Made by a program: the position numbers and the translations under genes. From positions 1 through 35,412 of the forward strand of contig JAUJNA010000007.1 of assembly GCA_030446555.1 (NCBI GenBank): a DNA stretch of 35,412 nt. The letters run 5' to 3'. This DNA is from Chloroflexota bacterium. GTDB taxonomy: Bacteria > Chloroflexota > Limnocylindria > Limnocylindrales > CSP1-4. Positions 15,312-23,188 of the stretch are shown here, in pieces (position 1 is the stretch's first letter; each line of letters begins with the position of its first letter). The notes beneath the pieces are model-generated. The model saw only the letters and a program-made list of their open reading frames with translations. It did not search any database and was not told the DNA's origin.

Positions 15312-16241
15312 GTGAGCGGAGCCGATGGCGTCTCCGTCGCCGGCCGGCTCGGCTTGCCCCATCCTCTTGCCCACGACATGCGCATTCGGCAGACGGTCGC
15401 ATCCGGTCTCCAGGCACTGGGTCTTGCCACGGAGCTGCTCCACCGCATGCGGCTCGCCGATGCACGTGCCGGTATCTGGGAGGCGGCGGACCTCCAATGG
15501 TGGTGGCGCACGCCGCGAGCGTCCGATGAGCTGGATCAGCCCTTCTGGCTCGACGGTGACGGGCCGATCGCCACGGCGCTCCTGACCGACTGGGGGCATA
15601 CGTGGGGCCTCGAGCCGATCGTCGTCCCGGACGTTCCCGCGGCGGTGCGCTCCGAGGTATGGTCCGCCGCGGTCGAACGCATCGACGCCCTGTCGCTCGT
15701 CAACGTCGAGACGCTCGTTCGCGATGATGACGAAGCACTGGCGCAGTTCCTTCGCTCAGCAGATTTCGAGGCGACGGACGACCGTGGTGGCGTGACCTGG
15801 ATGGATGCCGCAGACCGCCCCACCGTGCCGGCGCTTCCCCCAGGCTTCGAGCTCGTCGACCGGCTCGGTTCCGGTGACCGGCCGCATCCGCTTGCGGTGC
15901 GCAACCATCCGACCGTCGAGGCACGCCTGAACCAGCTGTCGCTCTACGACCCGGCGCTCGACCTGGCGATCCGGGCACCCACCTGCGATGTCGCGGCGTA
16001 CGGCCTGTTCTGGTTCGACCCTGTCACCCGGGTCGGGCTGGTCGAGCCGATGCGGACGGAAGCCGCGTGGCAACGGCGGGGTCTCGCCCGGGCACTGCTC
16101 TCGACCGGGCTGGATCGCCTGGCGCGTCGAGGCGCGACACGGCTCAAGGTGGGCTTCGCGACAGACGCCGCCCGCGACCTCTACCTCGGCGCCGGATTCC
16201 GGGTGGACGCGGAGGACACCACGTACGCGCGTCGGGCGTAG
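15312..16241 (+). CDS. GNAT family N-acetyltransferase, two-part
   Basis: The product is 309 residues from the GTG at 15312, about twice a single GNAT. The C-terminal domain is clear: VGLVEPMRTEAAWQRRGLAR carries the acetyl-CoA loop (QRRGLA, ~residue 252), followed by RLKVGF and DLYLGAGFRV. The N-terminal ~120 residues (RIRQTVASGLQALGLATELL, then a Trp-rich stretch) resemble a degenerate or partner GNAT domain as in mycothiol-synthase-like enzymes. The acceptor is unknown. It is cytoplasmic. The next gene starts 12 bases after the stop on the same strand, so the two are probably co-transcribed. Confidence 0.82.
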   Translation: MSGADGVSVAGRLGLPHPLAHDMRIRQTVASGLQALGLATELLHRMRLADARAGIWEAADLQWWWRTPRASDELDQPFWLDGDGPIATALLTDWGHTWGLEPIVVPDVPAAVRSEVWSAAVERIDALSLVNVETLVRDDDEALAQFLRSADFEATDDRGGVTWMDAADRPTVPALPPGFELVDRLGSGDRPHPLAVRNHPTVEARLNQLSLYDPALDLAIRAPTCDVAAYGLFWFDPVTRVGLVEPMRTEAAWQRRGLARALLSTGLDRLARRGATRLKVGFATDAARDLYLGAGFRVDAEDTTYARRA

Positions 16242-16253
16242 GCTCCAGAGCCC

Positions 16254-16910
16254 GTGCGGTCGTCAGGGGACGTGGCGAGGGACGGCAGCCCGGTCGAGAT
16301 CTACCGCGCGCTACCGGCCGATCTCGAGCCGCAGCTCATCCACGCGGCGGCCGGGGAGGGGGCTCGGATCCTCGACGTGGGGTGCGGAGCCGGCCGCATC
16401 GCCACCCCGCTGGTCGAGCTCGGTCACCCGGTGACGGGCGTCGACGACTCACCAGAGATGCTGGCCGCCATGGATGCGCGTGTGGAACCAGTGCTGGGGG
16501 ACGCGCGGACCGTGCGGCTGGACCGTCGGTTCGATGCCGTGCTCCTGGCCAGCCACTTGCTCAACGATCGCGATGCCGGCGCGTTCCTGGCCACGGCCTC
16601 AGCGCACCTCGAAGACGGTGGCCTGATCATCGCCGAGGTCTACCCACCAACCATGGACTGGGCCGCTGCGGTCGGCCGGACCAGCATGCTGGGACCGGTC
16701 GAGGTCACGGTCATCCGGGCCAGGGTCGACGGTCTCGATCTTGACGCCGAGGTCCGCTACCGCATGGGAGATCGGAGCTGGCACCAGCCCTTCGCAGCGC
16801 GGATCCGCGACGAGTCGGACCTCCGTGAGCTGCTCGCGGACGCTGGATCCGAGTTCGATCACTGGTTGGATGCACGACGTGGGTGGTTCGTGGCTCGCCG
16901 CGGGGACTGA
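16254..16910 (+). CDS. class I SAM-dependent methyltransferase
   Basis: The product is 218 residues from the GTG at 16254. Motif I is ARILDVGCGAGRIATPL (~residues 38-54), followed by the acidic end of strand 2 (VTGVDDSPEML), VLGDARTVRL, and motif IV as FDAVLLASHLLNDRD. The second half (DGGLIIAEVYPP) closes the Rossmann fold, and the end is a beta extension (DHWLDARRGWFVARR). The substrate cannot be assigned. It is cytoplasmic and tightly linked to the GNAT gene. It converges with the ccdA gene, with a GC hairpin between them. Confidence 0.85.
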   Translation: MRSSGDVARDGSPVEIYRALPADLEPQLIHAAAGEGARILDVGCGAGRIATPLVELGHPVTGVDDSPEMLAAMDARVEPVLGDARTVRLDRRFDAVLLASHLLNDRDAGAFLATASAHLEDGGLIIAEVYPPTMDWAAAVGRTSMLGPVEVTVIRARVDGLDLDAEVRYRMGDRSWHQPFAARIRDESDLRELLADAGSEFDHWLDARRGWFVARRGD

Positions 16911-16955
16911 GAACGAGAGGACCTCTTGGGGCTCGGCCGGGTATCACTGCGGATC

Positions 16956-16970
16956 GCGCGTCGAGCGCGC
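16956..16970. terminator. GC hairpin between convergent methyltransferase and ccdA
   Basis: GCGCG-TCGAG-CGCGC forms a 5-bp stem with a 5-base loop at the convergent gene ends. A smaller palindrome (AGAGG-A-CCTCT) lies just upstream. There is no T-run, so a terminator role is tentative. Confidence 0.3.
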
Positions 16971-17623
16971 TATCTGCCCGTCAGCGCCAGCCGAAGTGGC
17001 TCGGCGAACGCCGTTGCGATGAGGAGGATCCCGGAGAGCCGCATCAGCGCCCCATGGTGGCGCGCCAGCGCCATGGCGACCGTGCGTCCGCGGATCGCGC
17101 CGAGCATCGAGAGCGCCACGAGCGGCGCTCCGAGTCCGATGCCGAAAGCGGTGAACCCCAGAAGCCTGGCCGTCGTCTCCGCCACGCCGAGTGAGATCGC
17201 CAACAGCGCCACCAGGAATGGCCCGGCGCAGGGCAGCGCGACGGGCCCGAAGAAGAGGCCGTAGACGTATGCCTGGGCGAGGGGCTGATCGAGGACCGGC
17301 ACGCGGATCGCCGCCAGCCTCGCGAAAGGATCGCGCCCGGTCAGCAGCAGAAGCCCGAGCACGACCAGCGCCGCGGTCGAGAGCGGCACGATGACCGAAA
17401 GCACACCGCTCAGCGAGGTCGCGAGAGCCGTGACCGCGATCCCGGCGATGCTGATCGCGGTCACGACGCCGAGGACGATGGCCAGCCCGAGTAGCGCCGG
17501 CACGCCCGGTCGCTGTGCCTGCCGAGCGGCGAGGAACGCCACGAACGCGGGATAGAGCGGGAGCAGGCACGGGCTCGCGGCGGTCGCGAAACCGAGCACG
17601 AACGAGGCGAGGAGCGCCTCCAT
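16970..17623 (-). CDS. ccdA: CcdA-type membrane thiol-disulfide transporter
   Basis: The product is 217 residues with six hydrophobic segments, the size of a minimal CcdA/DsbD-beta. The two redox cysteines sit in the conserved pairs: Cys19 in TAASPCLLPLYPAF and Cys132 in FFGPVALPCAGPF. CcdA passes electrons across the membrane from a cytoplasmic donor (usually thioredoxin) to extracytoplasmic thioredoxin-like proteins. Here the partner is evident: a lipoprotein thioredoxin is encoded 37 bases upstream on the same strand, preceded by a flavoprotein disulfide reductase. The start is the ATG at 17623; a longer open frame upstream lacks the family's features. Confidence 0.88.
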   Translation of the reverse strand: MEALLASFVLGFATAASPCLLPLYPAFVAFLAARQAQRPGVPALLGLAIVLGVVTAISIAGIAVTALATSLSGVLSVIVPLSTAALVVLGLLLLTGRDPFARLAAIRVPVLDQPLAQAYVYGLFFGPVALPCAGPFLVALLAISLGVAETTARLLGFTAFGIGLGAPLVALSMLGAIRGRTVAMALARHHGALMRLSGILLIATAFAEPLRLALTGR

Positions 17624-17660
17624 CAGTGCCCGCCCCGGTCCTGTACCGGAGTTCGCTCGA

Positions 17661-18218
17661 TCACGGCTGCAGGCGAGCCACCTCCGCCTCGATGTCCCGG
17701 GCACTGCGGATGCCGAAGCCGACATCCGTGACGGTCCCATCGGGCGCGATCAGGATCGTGGGGGTGGACGGTGGCGAGAGGATCTGATCACCGAAGGCCT
17801 GCGCAAGCGAGCGTGCGGCCTCTCGCGAGGCGACGGCGAAGCGCCACCCGTATCCTCGCTCGTCCGCATACCGGGCGAGCTCTTCCTCCGCCTCATTCGG
17901 GTCGATGTCGAGGCTGATGTAGGCGACGTCGTCCTGCCCCACGCGAGCGAGAGCCTCCGCGGCCTCGTCCTGCTGGATCGTGCATGTCACGCACCAGATG
18001 GCCATGGATTCCACGATCACGACGCGGCCCCGTAGATCGTCGATCCGGAACTCCTCGCCGGTCCGCACGTCACGGAGTGGCGTCGTCCGCCATGCCTCGT
18101 CGGTGCTCGCCGCAGGTGCCCGCTCGATCTTGGCACCGGCGGAACATGCCGCGACCGTGACTGCAGCGGCGATCACCAGCGCCCATCGAATGACCAGGCC
18201 GGGGGTCCGCGGGGTCAT
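17661..18218 (-). CDS. lipoprotein thioredoxin-like (TlpA/ResA type) protein
   Basis: The product is 185 residues with a signal peptide and lipobox (VTVAAC, Cys25). The thioredoxin fold starts at FRIDDLRGRVVIVESMAIWC; the active site is W75-C-V-T-C79. The cis-Pro is in STPTILIAPDG, so all key residues are kept. It would act outside the membrane as a thiol-disulfide reductant or oxidant. Its ATG overlaps the stop of the flavoprotein gene by four bases (18215-18218), and ccdA follows. That context makes it the likely electron acceptor of CcdA. Expected clients are cytochrome c or copper-protein cysteines; none is encoded in this cluster except perhaps the CPLC-bearing DUF3179 protein. Confidence 0.9.
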   Translation of the reverse strand: MTPRTPGLVIRWALVIAAAVTVAACSAGAKIERAPAASTDEAWRTTPLRDVRTGEEFRIDDLRGRVVIVESMAIWCVTCTIQQDEAAEALARVGQDDVAYISLDIDPNEAEEELARYADERGYGWRFAVASREAARSLAQAFGDQILSPPSTPTILIAPDGTVTDVGFGIRSARDIEAEVARLQP

Positions 18219-19633
18219 CCGTCCCGTGCCGCCTTCACGAAGAGACCGCCAAGGACGCGCGCAGTCGTGGGGAACGCGTGGATCGTCTCGGCGAGGACGT
18301 CGAGGGCCGTTCGCGCTTTGATGGCGAGCACCGCCTCGTGGATCGTCTCCGAGGCAGCTGGTCCGGCGATGAATGCCCCGACGAGCGCCCGTCCGCCTCG
18401 GTCGACGACGATCGTCACGTGCCCGGAAGCGTCCGCGACATATCCCTTGGCCGTGTGCCCGAGATCCTCGGTGTGCTCGACGGCGTCGAGCCCGGCCGTC
18501 CGCGCCTCCTCGAGCGTCATCCCGACGCCGGCGATCTCCGGATCGGTGTAGACCGCGCGTGGGATGGCCCGGTAATCGGGCTGCACGTCATCACCCAGAG
18601 CCATGCGGACGGCGGTCTCCCCCTGGTAATGCGCCAGGTGCGTGTGCATCTCGGGACCGGCCGCATCGCCGATGACCCACAGCCGTTCGGCGAGCCGCAG
18701 CGTGCCATCGCCCGGGATCCGCCCGTCGCGAAGGCCGGCGTCCGCGTTCTCGAGGCCCAGGCCATCGAGCGGCACGGAACGTCCGACAGCGAGGAGGATC
18801 TCATGAGCCAGGACCTCGCTCCCGTTCGAGAGCTCCACGCAGTGCTCGCCGTCGGGACCGTCGCCGGCGACCACGCGGCGAGCCTTGACGTTCTTGATGA
18901 TCTCGACACCCTCCCGGGCGAGCGACGCCTCAACGGCCGCTGAGTTGTTCGGGTGATCCCGCTGGTTCAGACGGTCATGCGGATGGACGAGCGTGATGTG
19001 GACGCCGAACCGGGCGTAGACCTGCGCGAGCTCGAGCCCGGTCGGTCCGCCGCCGAGGATCAGCAGGCTCCGCGGGAGCTCTCGAGCCGTGGTGCCCTCA
19101 CGATTCGTCCAATGCCGGACCCGGTCGAGTCCTTCGATCGGCGGCACGGTCGGGTGCGTGCCGACGGCGACGATCACGTGCGAGCCGTCGAGGTCGCGGG
19201 CACCACCGGCGCCCTCCACCTGGACCCGGCCCGGCGCGGTGATACGTGCCTCGCCTCGGATGACGGCCGCGCCGGCCCCTTCCAGGCCGCGTAGGTGCCC
19301 GCTGTCATCGGGCGTGTCGATCCCTTCGCGGTTGATCATCCAGTCGCGGCGGTCGGACGCCTGGCGCCAGGTCCGATCGCCGCGGAGGGCGTGGATCCGG
19401 GCGTCGTGCAGCAGGCTCTTCGAGGGCATGCACGCCCAGAACGGGCACGAACCGCCGAAGAGCTCGCGGTCGACGATCCCGACGCTCGCGCCGCGCTCCA
19501 GGGCCAGGTGCGCCGCCGCTTCACCGGCGGTCCCCGCCCCGATGACCACGAAGTCGAACCGCTCGCTGCCTGGTCGCGGATCCCCCGGGCGGGTCACCGA
19601 ACGTACCGTCGTGAGGTGCTCGATGATGTTCAT
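18215..19633 (-). CDS. FAD-dependent pyridine nucleotide-disulfide oxidoreductase
   Basis: The product is 472 residues from the ATG at 19633; a GTG at 19642 is possible. The FAD site is FDFVVIGAGTAGEAAA, the redox disulfide is Cys63/Cys68 in GGSCPFWACMPSK, the NAD(P) site is LLILGGGPTGLEL, and a second FAD motif is LWVIGDAAG. The fold and CxxxxC match dihydrolipoamide dehydrogenase and mercuric reductase. The C-terminal dyad is different: the usual HAHPT..E reads HAFPTTAR, so the catalytic His is Phe454 and the Glu is Arg459. A true lipoamide dehydrogenase is therefore unlikely. The gene overlaps the thioredoxin gene, which suggests it feeds that thiol relay. Confidence 0.88.
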   Translation of the reverse strand: MNIIEHLTTVRSVTRPGDPRPGSERFDFVVIGAGTAGEAAAHLALERGASVGIVDRELFGGSCPFWACMPSKSLLHDARIHALRGDRTWRQASDRRDWMINREGIDTPDDSGHLRGLEGAGAAVIRGEARITAPGRVQVEGAGGARDLDGSHVIVAVGTHPTVPPIEGLDRVRHWTNREGTTARELPRSLLILGGGPTGLELAQVYARFGVHITLVHPHDRLNQRDHPNNSAAVEASLAREGVEIIKNVKARRVVAGDGPDGEHCVELSNGSEVLAHEILLAVGRSVPLDGLGLENADAGLRDGRIPGDGTLRLAERLWVIGDAAGPEMHTHLAHYQGETAVRMALGDDVQPDYRAIPRAVYTDPEIAGVGMTLEEARTAGLDAVEHTEDLGHTAKGYVADASGHVTIVVDRGGRALVGAFIAGPAASETIHEAVLAIKARTALDVLAETIHAFPTTARVLGGLFVKAARDG

Positions 19634-19690
19634 GGCGCGCACCGTAGGCTAGACCGCGCATCCGCGCTGTGGGCGCGGTCACACGGCCCG

Positions 19691-20416
19691 TCAGTCAGCG
19701 TCGCCGCGAGCGAGCTCGAGCAGCCGCTCGGCGTCCCTGATCACGACCTGGTGGCGCTCGGTCGTGAGGAGCCCACGGCGGCGGAGATCGCCCAGCGTGT
19801 GGGCCAGCGTCTCGCGCGTCGTGCCGATCATGTCGGCGAGCTCCTGCTGCGTGAGCCGCGCCTGGATCAGCGTCCCACGGACCGTCTCGACGCCGAAGCG
19901 CTGCGCAAGGTCGACCAGCTTCCGGGCTAGGCGCTGCCCGACGCGCTGATAGGCCATCGCCTCCAGCTCGCGCTCCGCCTCCTGGAGGCGCGTGGCGAGG
20001 TGGCGGATGATGTTGATCCCGACGGTCGGATGGCGCTCGATCAGCCGCCGCAGCTCATCCGGCGTCAACGTGCAGATCACGCCTTGGTCGACCGCCTCGG
20101 CGTATGCCTCGGGGAGCCGATCCTGGCCGATCATCCGCATGTCGCCCAGGATCGTGCCTCGGTCGTAGATGTCGAGGGTGAGCTGCTTGCCGTCCGGTGT
20201 CACGCGGTAGACGCGCACCTTCCCCTTCTTGACGATGTGGATCCGGTCGGGCGGGTCATCCGGAGACAGCAGCATCTGACCCGGGACGCACACGGTCATG
20301 GTCGTGGCGTGTCCGATGGCCTCGATGTCGCGATCGCTGAGACCGCGGAAGAGGTCCAGTTCCCGCAGGAGGCCGATCTTCTCTGACAGCGAGCGCGTCG
20401 AGGTGCGAACCGTCAT
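19691..20416 (-). CDS. CRP/FNR family transcriptional regulator
   Basis: The product is 241 residues, the normal length. The N-terminal cyclic-nucleotide-binding-like barrel spans about 20-130 (ELDLFRGLSDRDIEAIGHAT, then IHIVKKGKVRVYRVTPDGKQ and DYD-like turns). A dimerisation helix follows (IIRHLATRLQEAERELEAMA). The winged helix-turn-helix is LTQQELADMIGTTRETLAHT with LGDLRRRGLL. The N-terminal cysteine set of FNR is absent, so a 4Fe-4S sensor is unlikely. The effector is unknown. Its ATG overlaps the stop of the nnrE-like gene by four bases, and the flavoprotein gene starts 49-58 bases downstream, so it probably controls its own cluster. Confidence 0.9.
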   Translation of the reverse strand: MTVRTSTRSLSEKIGLLRELDLFRGLSDRDIEAIGHATTMTVCVPGQMLLSPDDPPDRIHIVKKGKVRVYRVTPDGKQLTLDIYDRGTILGDMRMIGQDRLPEAYAEAVDQGVICTLTPDELRRLIERHPTVGINIIRHLATRLQEAERELEAMAYQRVGQRLARKLVDLAQRFGVETVRGTLIQARLTQQELADMIGTTRETLAHTLGDLRRRGLLTTERHQVVIRDAERLLELARGDAD

Positions 20417-21186
20417 CCCGGGCAGTCTAGGCGGATGAGGGGTCCATCCCGGAACGGGCGGTCGACGCTCAGGCCCGCCAGCCGGTAGAGCTCCGCGGGC
20501 AGCCCGTTGTCCGCGACGTAGATGCGGCCCGCCCGCGCGAGGCCGGCATCGGTGAGGAGCCCGGCCTTGGGCAGGCCGACCGCCATGGTCGCGCTGGCAT
20601 GGATGGCTACATCGTGCGGCTCACCGGTATCGGGGTCGGTCCCTGACGGCACGTCGAGGCTGAGGACGCGCCTGCCCGCTGCGCCGGTCCGGCGGATGAG
20701 ATCGGCGACCCCGTCCTGTGCCGGGCCTGACGCGCCGAGGCCGAGAAGCGCATCGACGATCAGATCGCTGTCGCGCAGGATCTGGTCGAGTTCCTCGCCG
20801 GACATGTCCCAGACGGCCACGCAGCATCGGACGCTCATCGCGATCAGCGTCGCCAGGCGGTCGCGAGAGATGGGGGCCAGCTGGTTCACCGGCCGGGCCA
20901 GGATCACGTGGACCGAAGCACCCCTGGTGACGAGGTGGCGCGCGGCGACGATGCCGGTCGCGCCGTTGTTCCCTGGACCGGCGAGGATCACGAGCCGCGC
21001 GCCCGCGAGGCCGTCCAGCTCGTGCGACGCCACGTCCGCGAGGCGCGCAGCGGCGACCTCCATCATCTGCGGCACGAGGATGCCGAACTCGTCGACCGCG
21101 AGGCGGTCGATCGACCGCATGGTGGCAGCGCCGATGGCCGGCAGGGCCACAGCGGGCAGCCCGCCGTCCGATGCGCCGGACATCAC
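20413..21186 (-). CDS. nnrE: NAD(P)H-hydrate epimerase (YjeF N-terminal domain)
   Basis: The product is 257 residues, a stand-alone YjeF_N domain. The family hallmarks are VILAGPGNNGATGIVAARHL (the G.GNNG.D/T loop; Thr replaces the more usual Asp), DLIVDALLGLGASGP and LSLDVPSGTDPDTG. It epimerises R-NAD(P)HX to S-NAD(P)HX so that the dehydratase can repair damaged nicotinamide cofactor. The partner dehydratase domain (YjeF C-terminal, NnrD) is not fused and not found in the window. It is cytoplasmic. It overlaps both neighbours by four bases (21183-21186 and 20413-20416), so it is translationally coupled within the redox cluster. Confidence 0.88.
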   Translation of the reverse strand: MMSGASDGGLPAVALPAIGAATMRSIDRLAVDEFGILVPQMMEVAAARLADVASHELDGLAGARLVILAGPGNNGATGIVAARHLVTRGASVHVILARPVNQLAPISRDRLATLIAMSVRCCVAVWDMSGEELDQILRDSDLIVDALLGLGASGPAQDGVADLIRRTGAAGRRVLSLDVPSGTDPDTGEPHDVAIHASATMAVGLPKAGLLTDAGLARAGRIYVADNGLPAELYRLAGLSVDRPFRDGPLIRLDCPG

Positions 21187-22865
21187 GGTTCGGCGAGCGC
21201 GGCCAGGGCAGCGGCATGGAGCCCCGGATCCGACGCAGACACGAGGATCGCGGCGTCGCCGACGGTGACGACCTGAGATAGCAACCCGGTGGGACCGGAC
21301 GGCAGCGCGCCACGGTCGGACGGCGCGGGGATCGCGGACTCGCGGACGATCCCTGCGAGCCGCGAGCCGGCGACGCCCGAGGCCTGGAACGCCGTCAGGA
21401 AGACCGAGCCGCGCACGTCGTCGTGCGCCTCTCCGATGACCATCCGGAACTCGTGCGGTCCCGCGCCGGAACGCCGCACCACGCTCCTCAGATCGCCGAT
21501 GTCGACATTTCGCGTGGTGTCGGCGAGGAGACGCGCGACGTCGACATCGATCCAGCCGACGGGCAGGCCGTCGACCGCTTCCGGCAAGACCGCCGCGAGC
21601 CCGGTCCTCCCTGACGGCGACGGCTCCGTGACCGCGCCCGACGACGTCCAGATCCGTGTCGCCGGCTCGAAGGCGGCCCAGGCGAACCAGAAGTGGTCGC
21701 CGTGCGGGATGGGCTCCAGGCGCTCGCCCTCCATCGGTCCACCGGTCGCGACACCGGTCACCGACCAGACCGAATCGGTCTCCCGGTCGCGGATCGTCCC
21801 ATCGGCCGATCGCTCGAATGTCAGCGTGCGACCGCGGGCGACCGGCCGGAAGACGCCGGTCGCTCCTGCGTCGCGTCCGTCATCGATCATCGGCGCATCC
21901 AGCGCGGACGCCGTGCCCGCCTGCCAGAAGACGGCCACCGGCTGACCGGCGATCCGGTCCTGCACGACCCCGACCGCCGTGAGCTCGGAGTACGGGTAGG
22001 CGACCGCCTCGTCACCGATGCGGACGGTCGCGACGCGCTCCTTCGGTGCGATGCGTCCGTCGACCACGCCCTCGAACAGGAACGGGCGCTCATCGGCGCG
22101 GTCGTACCCCGGATACGGGTTGCGCCCGTAGTCGCGCCGATGTCCCGTGTCGCGGCTCAGGACGTCGGCTGTCGGATAGGTCGCGGCGAACTCCGCGAAG
22201 GAGACGATCTGAGACGGCAGGAACGTCAGCCGGGTGCCGGTCAGCTCGCCGACGATCGCCTCACCGGTCGCCTGCTGCCACCACGATTCCGTCTGGCGGT
22301 CGTACATCACGAGGTCGCTGAAGCGGAGGTTGCCCGTCGTCCCGAAGTCGTGGACGACTCCGTCGACCCGTCGCTCGAACACGAGCGCCGTATGACACAG
22401 CGGACAGAACGTGACGACCACCGGCACATCGCCCAGCGTGTCGTTGACGATCTCGTGCCAGGTCAGGATCGCAAGCGGGTAGGCACGCGCCTGGCCCGAG
22501 ATCTCGAGTGCGATCACCGGTGCACGCTCGTCGAGCCAGCCCCGAGCCGAATCGAGGGACTCGAACGCGGGATCGTCGATGGCGGGGATCCCATCCTTCC
22601 CGGGACCGCCGCTCACGAACTCCGCCAGGTCCACGCTGGCGACCGCGAACTCCGTCCTCCAGCCCGCCGCCGCCACGCCCAGCCGCGCCGGGTCGGCAGG
22701 AGGGATCGAGCTATCGGGCGTGGACGGCGAAGGCACCGCGATCGCGTCGGATCCGACGGCATGGGGGTCTGACGCCGTGGGAGCCGATCCGATGGCCACG
22801 AGGGTGACCACCGCGACGGTCAGCGCGATGGTCGTGAGTGCCAGCCAGCGCCTCGATCCGGTCAT
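21183..22865 (-). CDS. DUF3179 domain protein, exported
   Basis: The product is 560 residues from the ATG at 22865 (MTGSRRWLALTTIALTVAVV, a signal anchor). DUF3179 spans about 85-385: IPAIDDPAFESLDSARGWLD, then AYPLAILTWHEIVNDTLGDV, VVVTFCPLCHTALVFER and SDLVMYDRQTESWWQQATGE. The CPLCH motif (Cys154, Cys157, His158) is the hallmark of the family, whose function is not established. The last ~150 residues (from PEAVDGLPVGWIDVDVARLL) are an extension of unknown type. It faces outward, and it is the first gene of the minus-strand cluster, overlapping nnrE by four bases. The CxxC-H could be a thiol client of the thioredoxin/CcdA pair, which is inference. Confidence 0.85.
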   Translation of the reverse strand: MTGSRRWLALTTIALTVAVVTLVAIGSAPTASDPHAVGSDAIAVPSPSTPDSSIPPADPARLGVAAAGWRTEFAVASVDLAEFVSGGPGKDGIPAIDDPAFESLDSARGWLDERAPVIALEISGQARAYPLAILTWHEIVNDTLGDVPVVVTFCPLCHTALVFERRVDGVVHDFGTTGNLRFSDLVMYDRQTESWWQQATGEAIVGELTGTRLTFLPSQIVSFAEFAATYPTADVLSRDTGHRRDYGRNPYPGYDRADERPFLFEGVVDGRIAPKERVATVRIGDEAVAYPYSELTAVGVVQDRIAGQPVAVFWQAGTASALDAPMIDDGRDAGATGVFRPVARGRTLTFERSADGTIRDRETDSVWSVTGVATGGPMEGERLEPIPHGDHFWFAWAAFEPATRIWTSSGAVTEPSPSGRTGLAAVLPEAVDGLPVGWIDVDVARLLADTTRNVDIGDLRSVVRRSGAGPHEFRMVIGEAHDDVRGSVFLTAFQASGVAGSRLAGIVRESAIPAPSDRGALPSGPTGLLSQVVTVGDAAILVSASDPGLHAAALAALAEP

Positions 22866-23188
22866 CCTCGCCCCGCTCTTCCGTCCGCTACGCCGGCGTG
22901 ACTTCGAAGTCGTTCGGCGCCACGATCGGGCTCGGGCAGTCCACGACGAAGCCGACGCCGTTCGTGTCCGTCCAGCTGGCGATCCATGGCGGCACCTATC
23001 CTCGTCTTCGGCTCGCGCGGTCGGCGGGCCTGGTCCCCCAGCATCACCGTGGCGGCACCGCCGGGCTGTGAGGCGCGCCACACTCCGCACGTACGGCGGG
23101 CAGGATACTGCTAGCCGAGGCGACGGGCCCCGCACGGCTCGGACCCGGGCAGGATCCGCTCGACCGTTACCCGGCCCCGTCAGGGATC
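22866..23188. other. divergent intergenic region
   Basis: These 323 bases separate the DUF3179 cluster (minus) from a methyltransferase gene (plus), so they should hold both promoters, but no clear -35/-10 pair or operator was found. A 35-codon frame on the minus strand (22888-22995) ends in CPSPIVAPNDFEVTPA. It could be the tail of a lost secreted protein, but it lacks support. Confidence 0.5.

Noticed and set aside
18215-19633. Calling the flavoprotein lipoamide dehydrogenase (lpdA)
   Set aside because: The catalytic His and Glu are replaced and no 2-oxoacid dehydrogenase complex genes are near.
22888-22995. A 35-codon minus-strand gene upstream of the DUF3179 gene
   Set aside because: It reads like the tail of a secreted protein (CPSPIVAPNDFEVTPA) but has only a weak ribosome site and nothing upstream, so it is too short to support.
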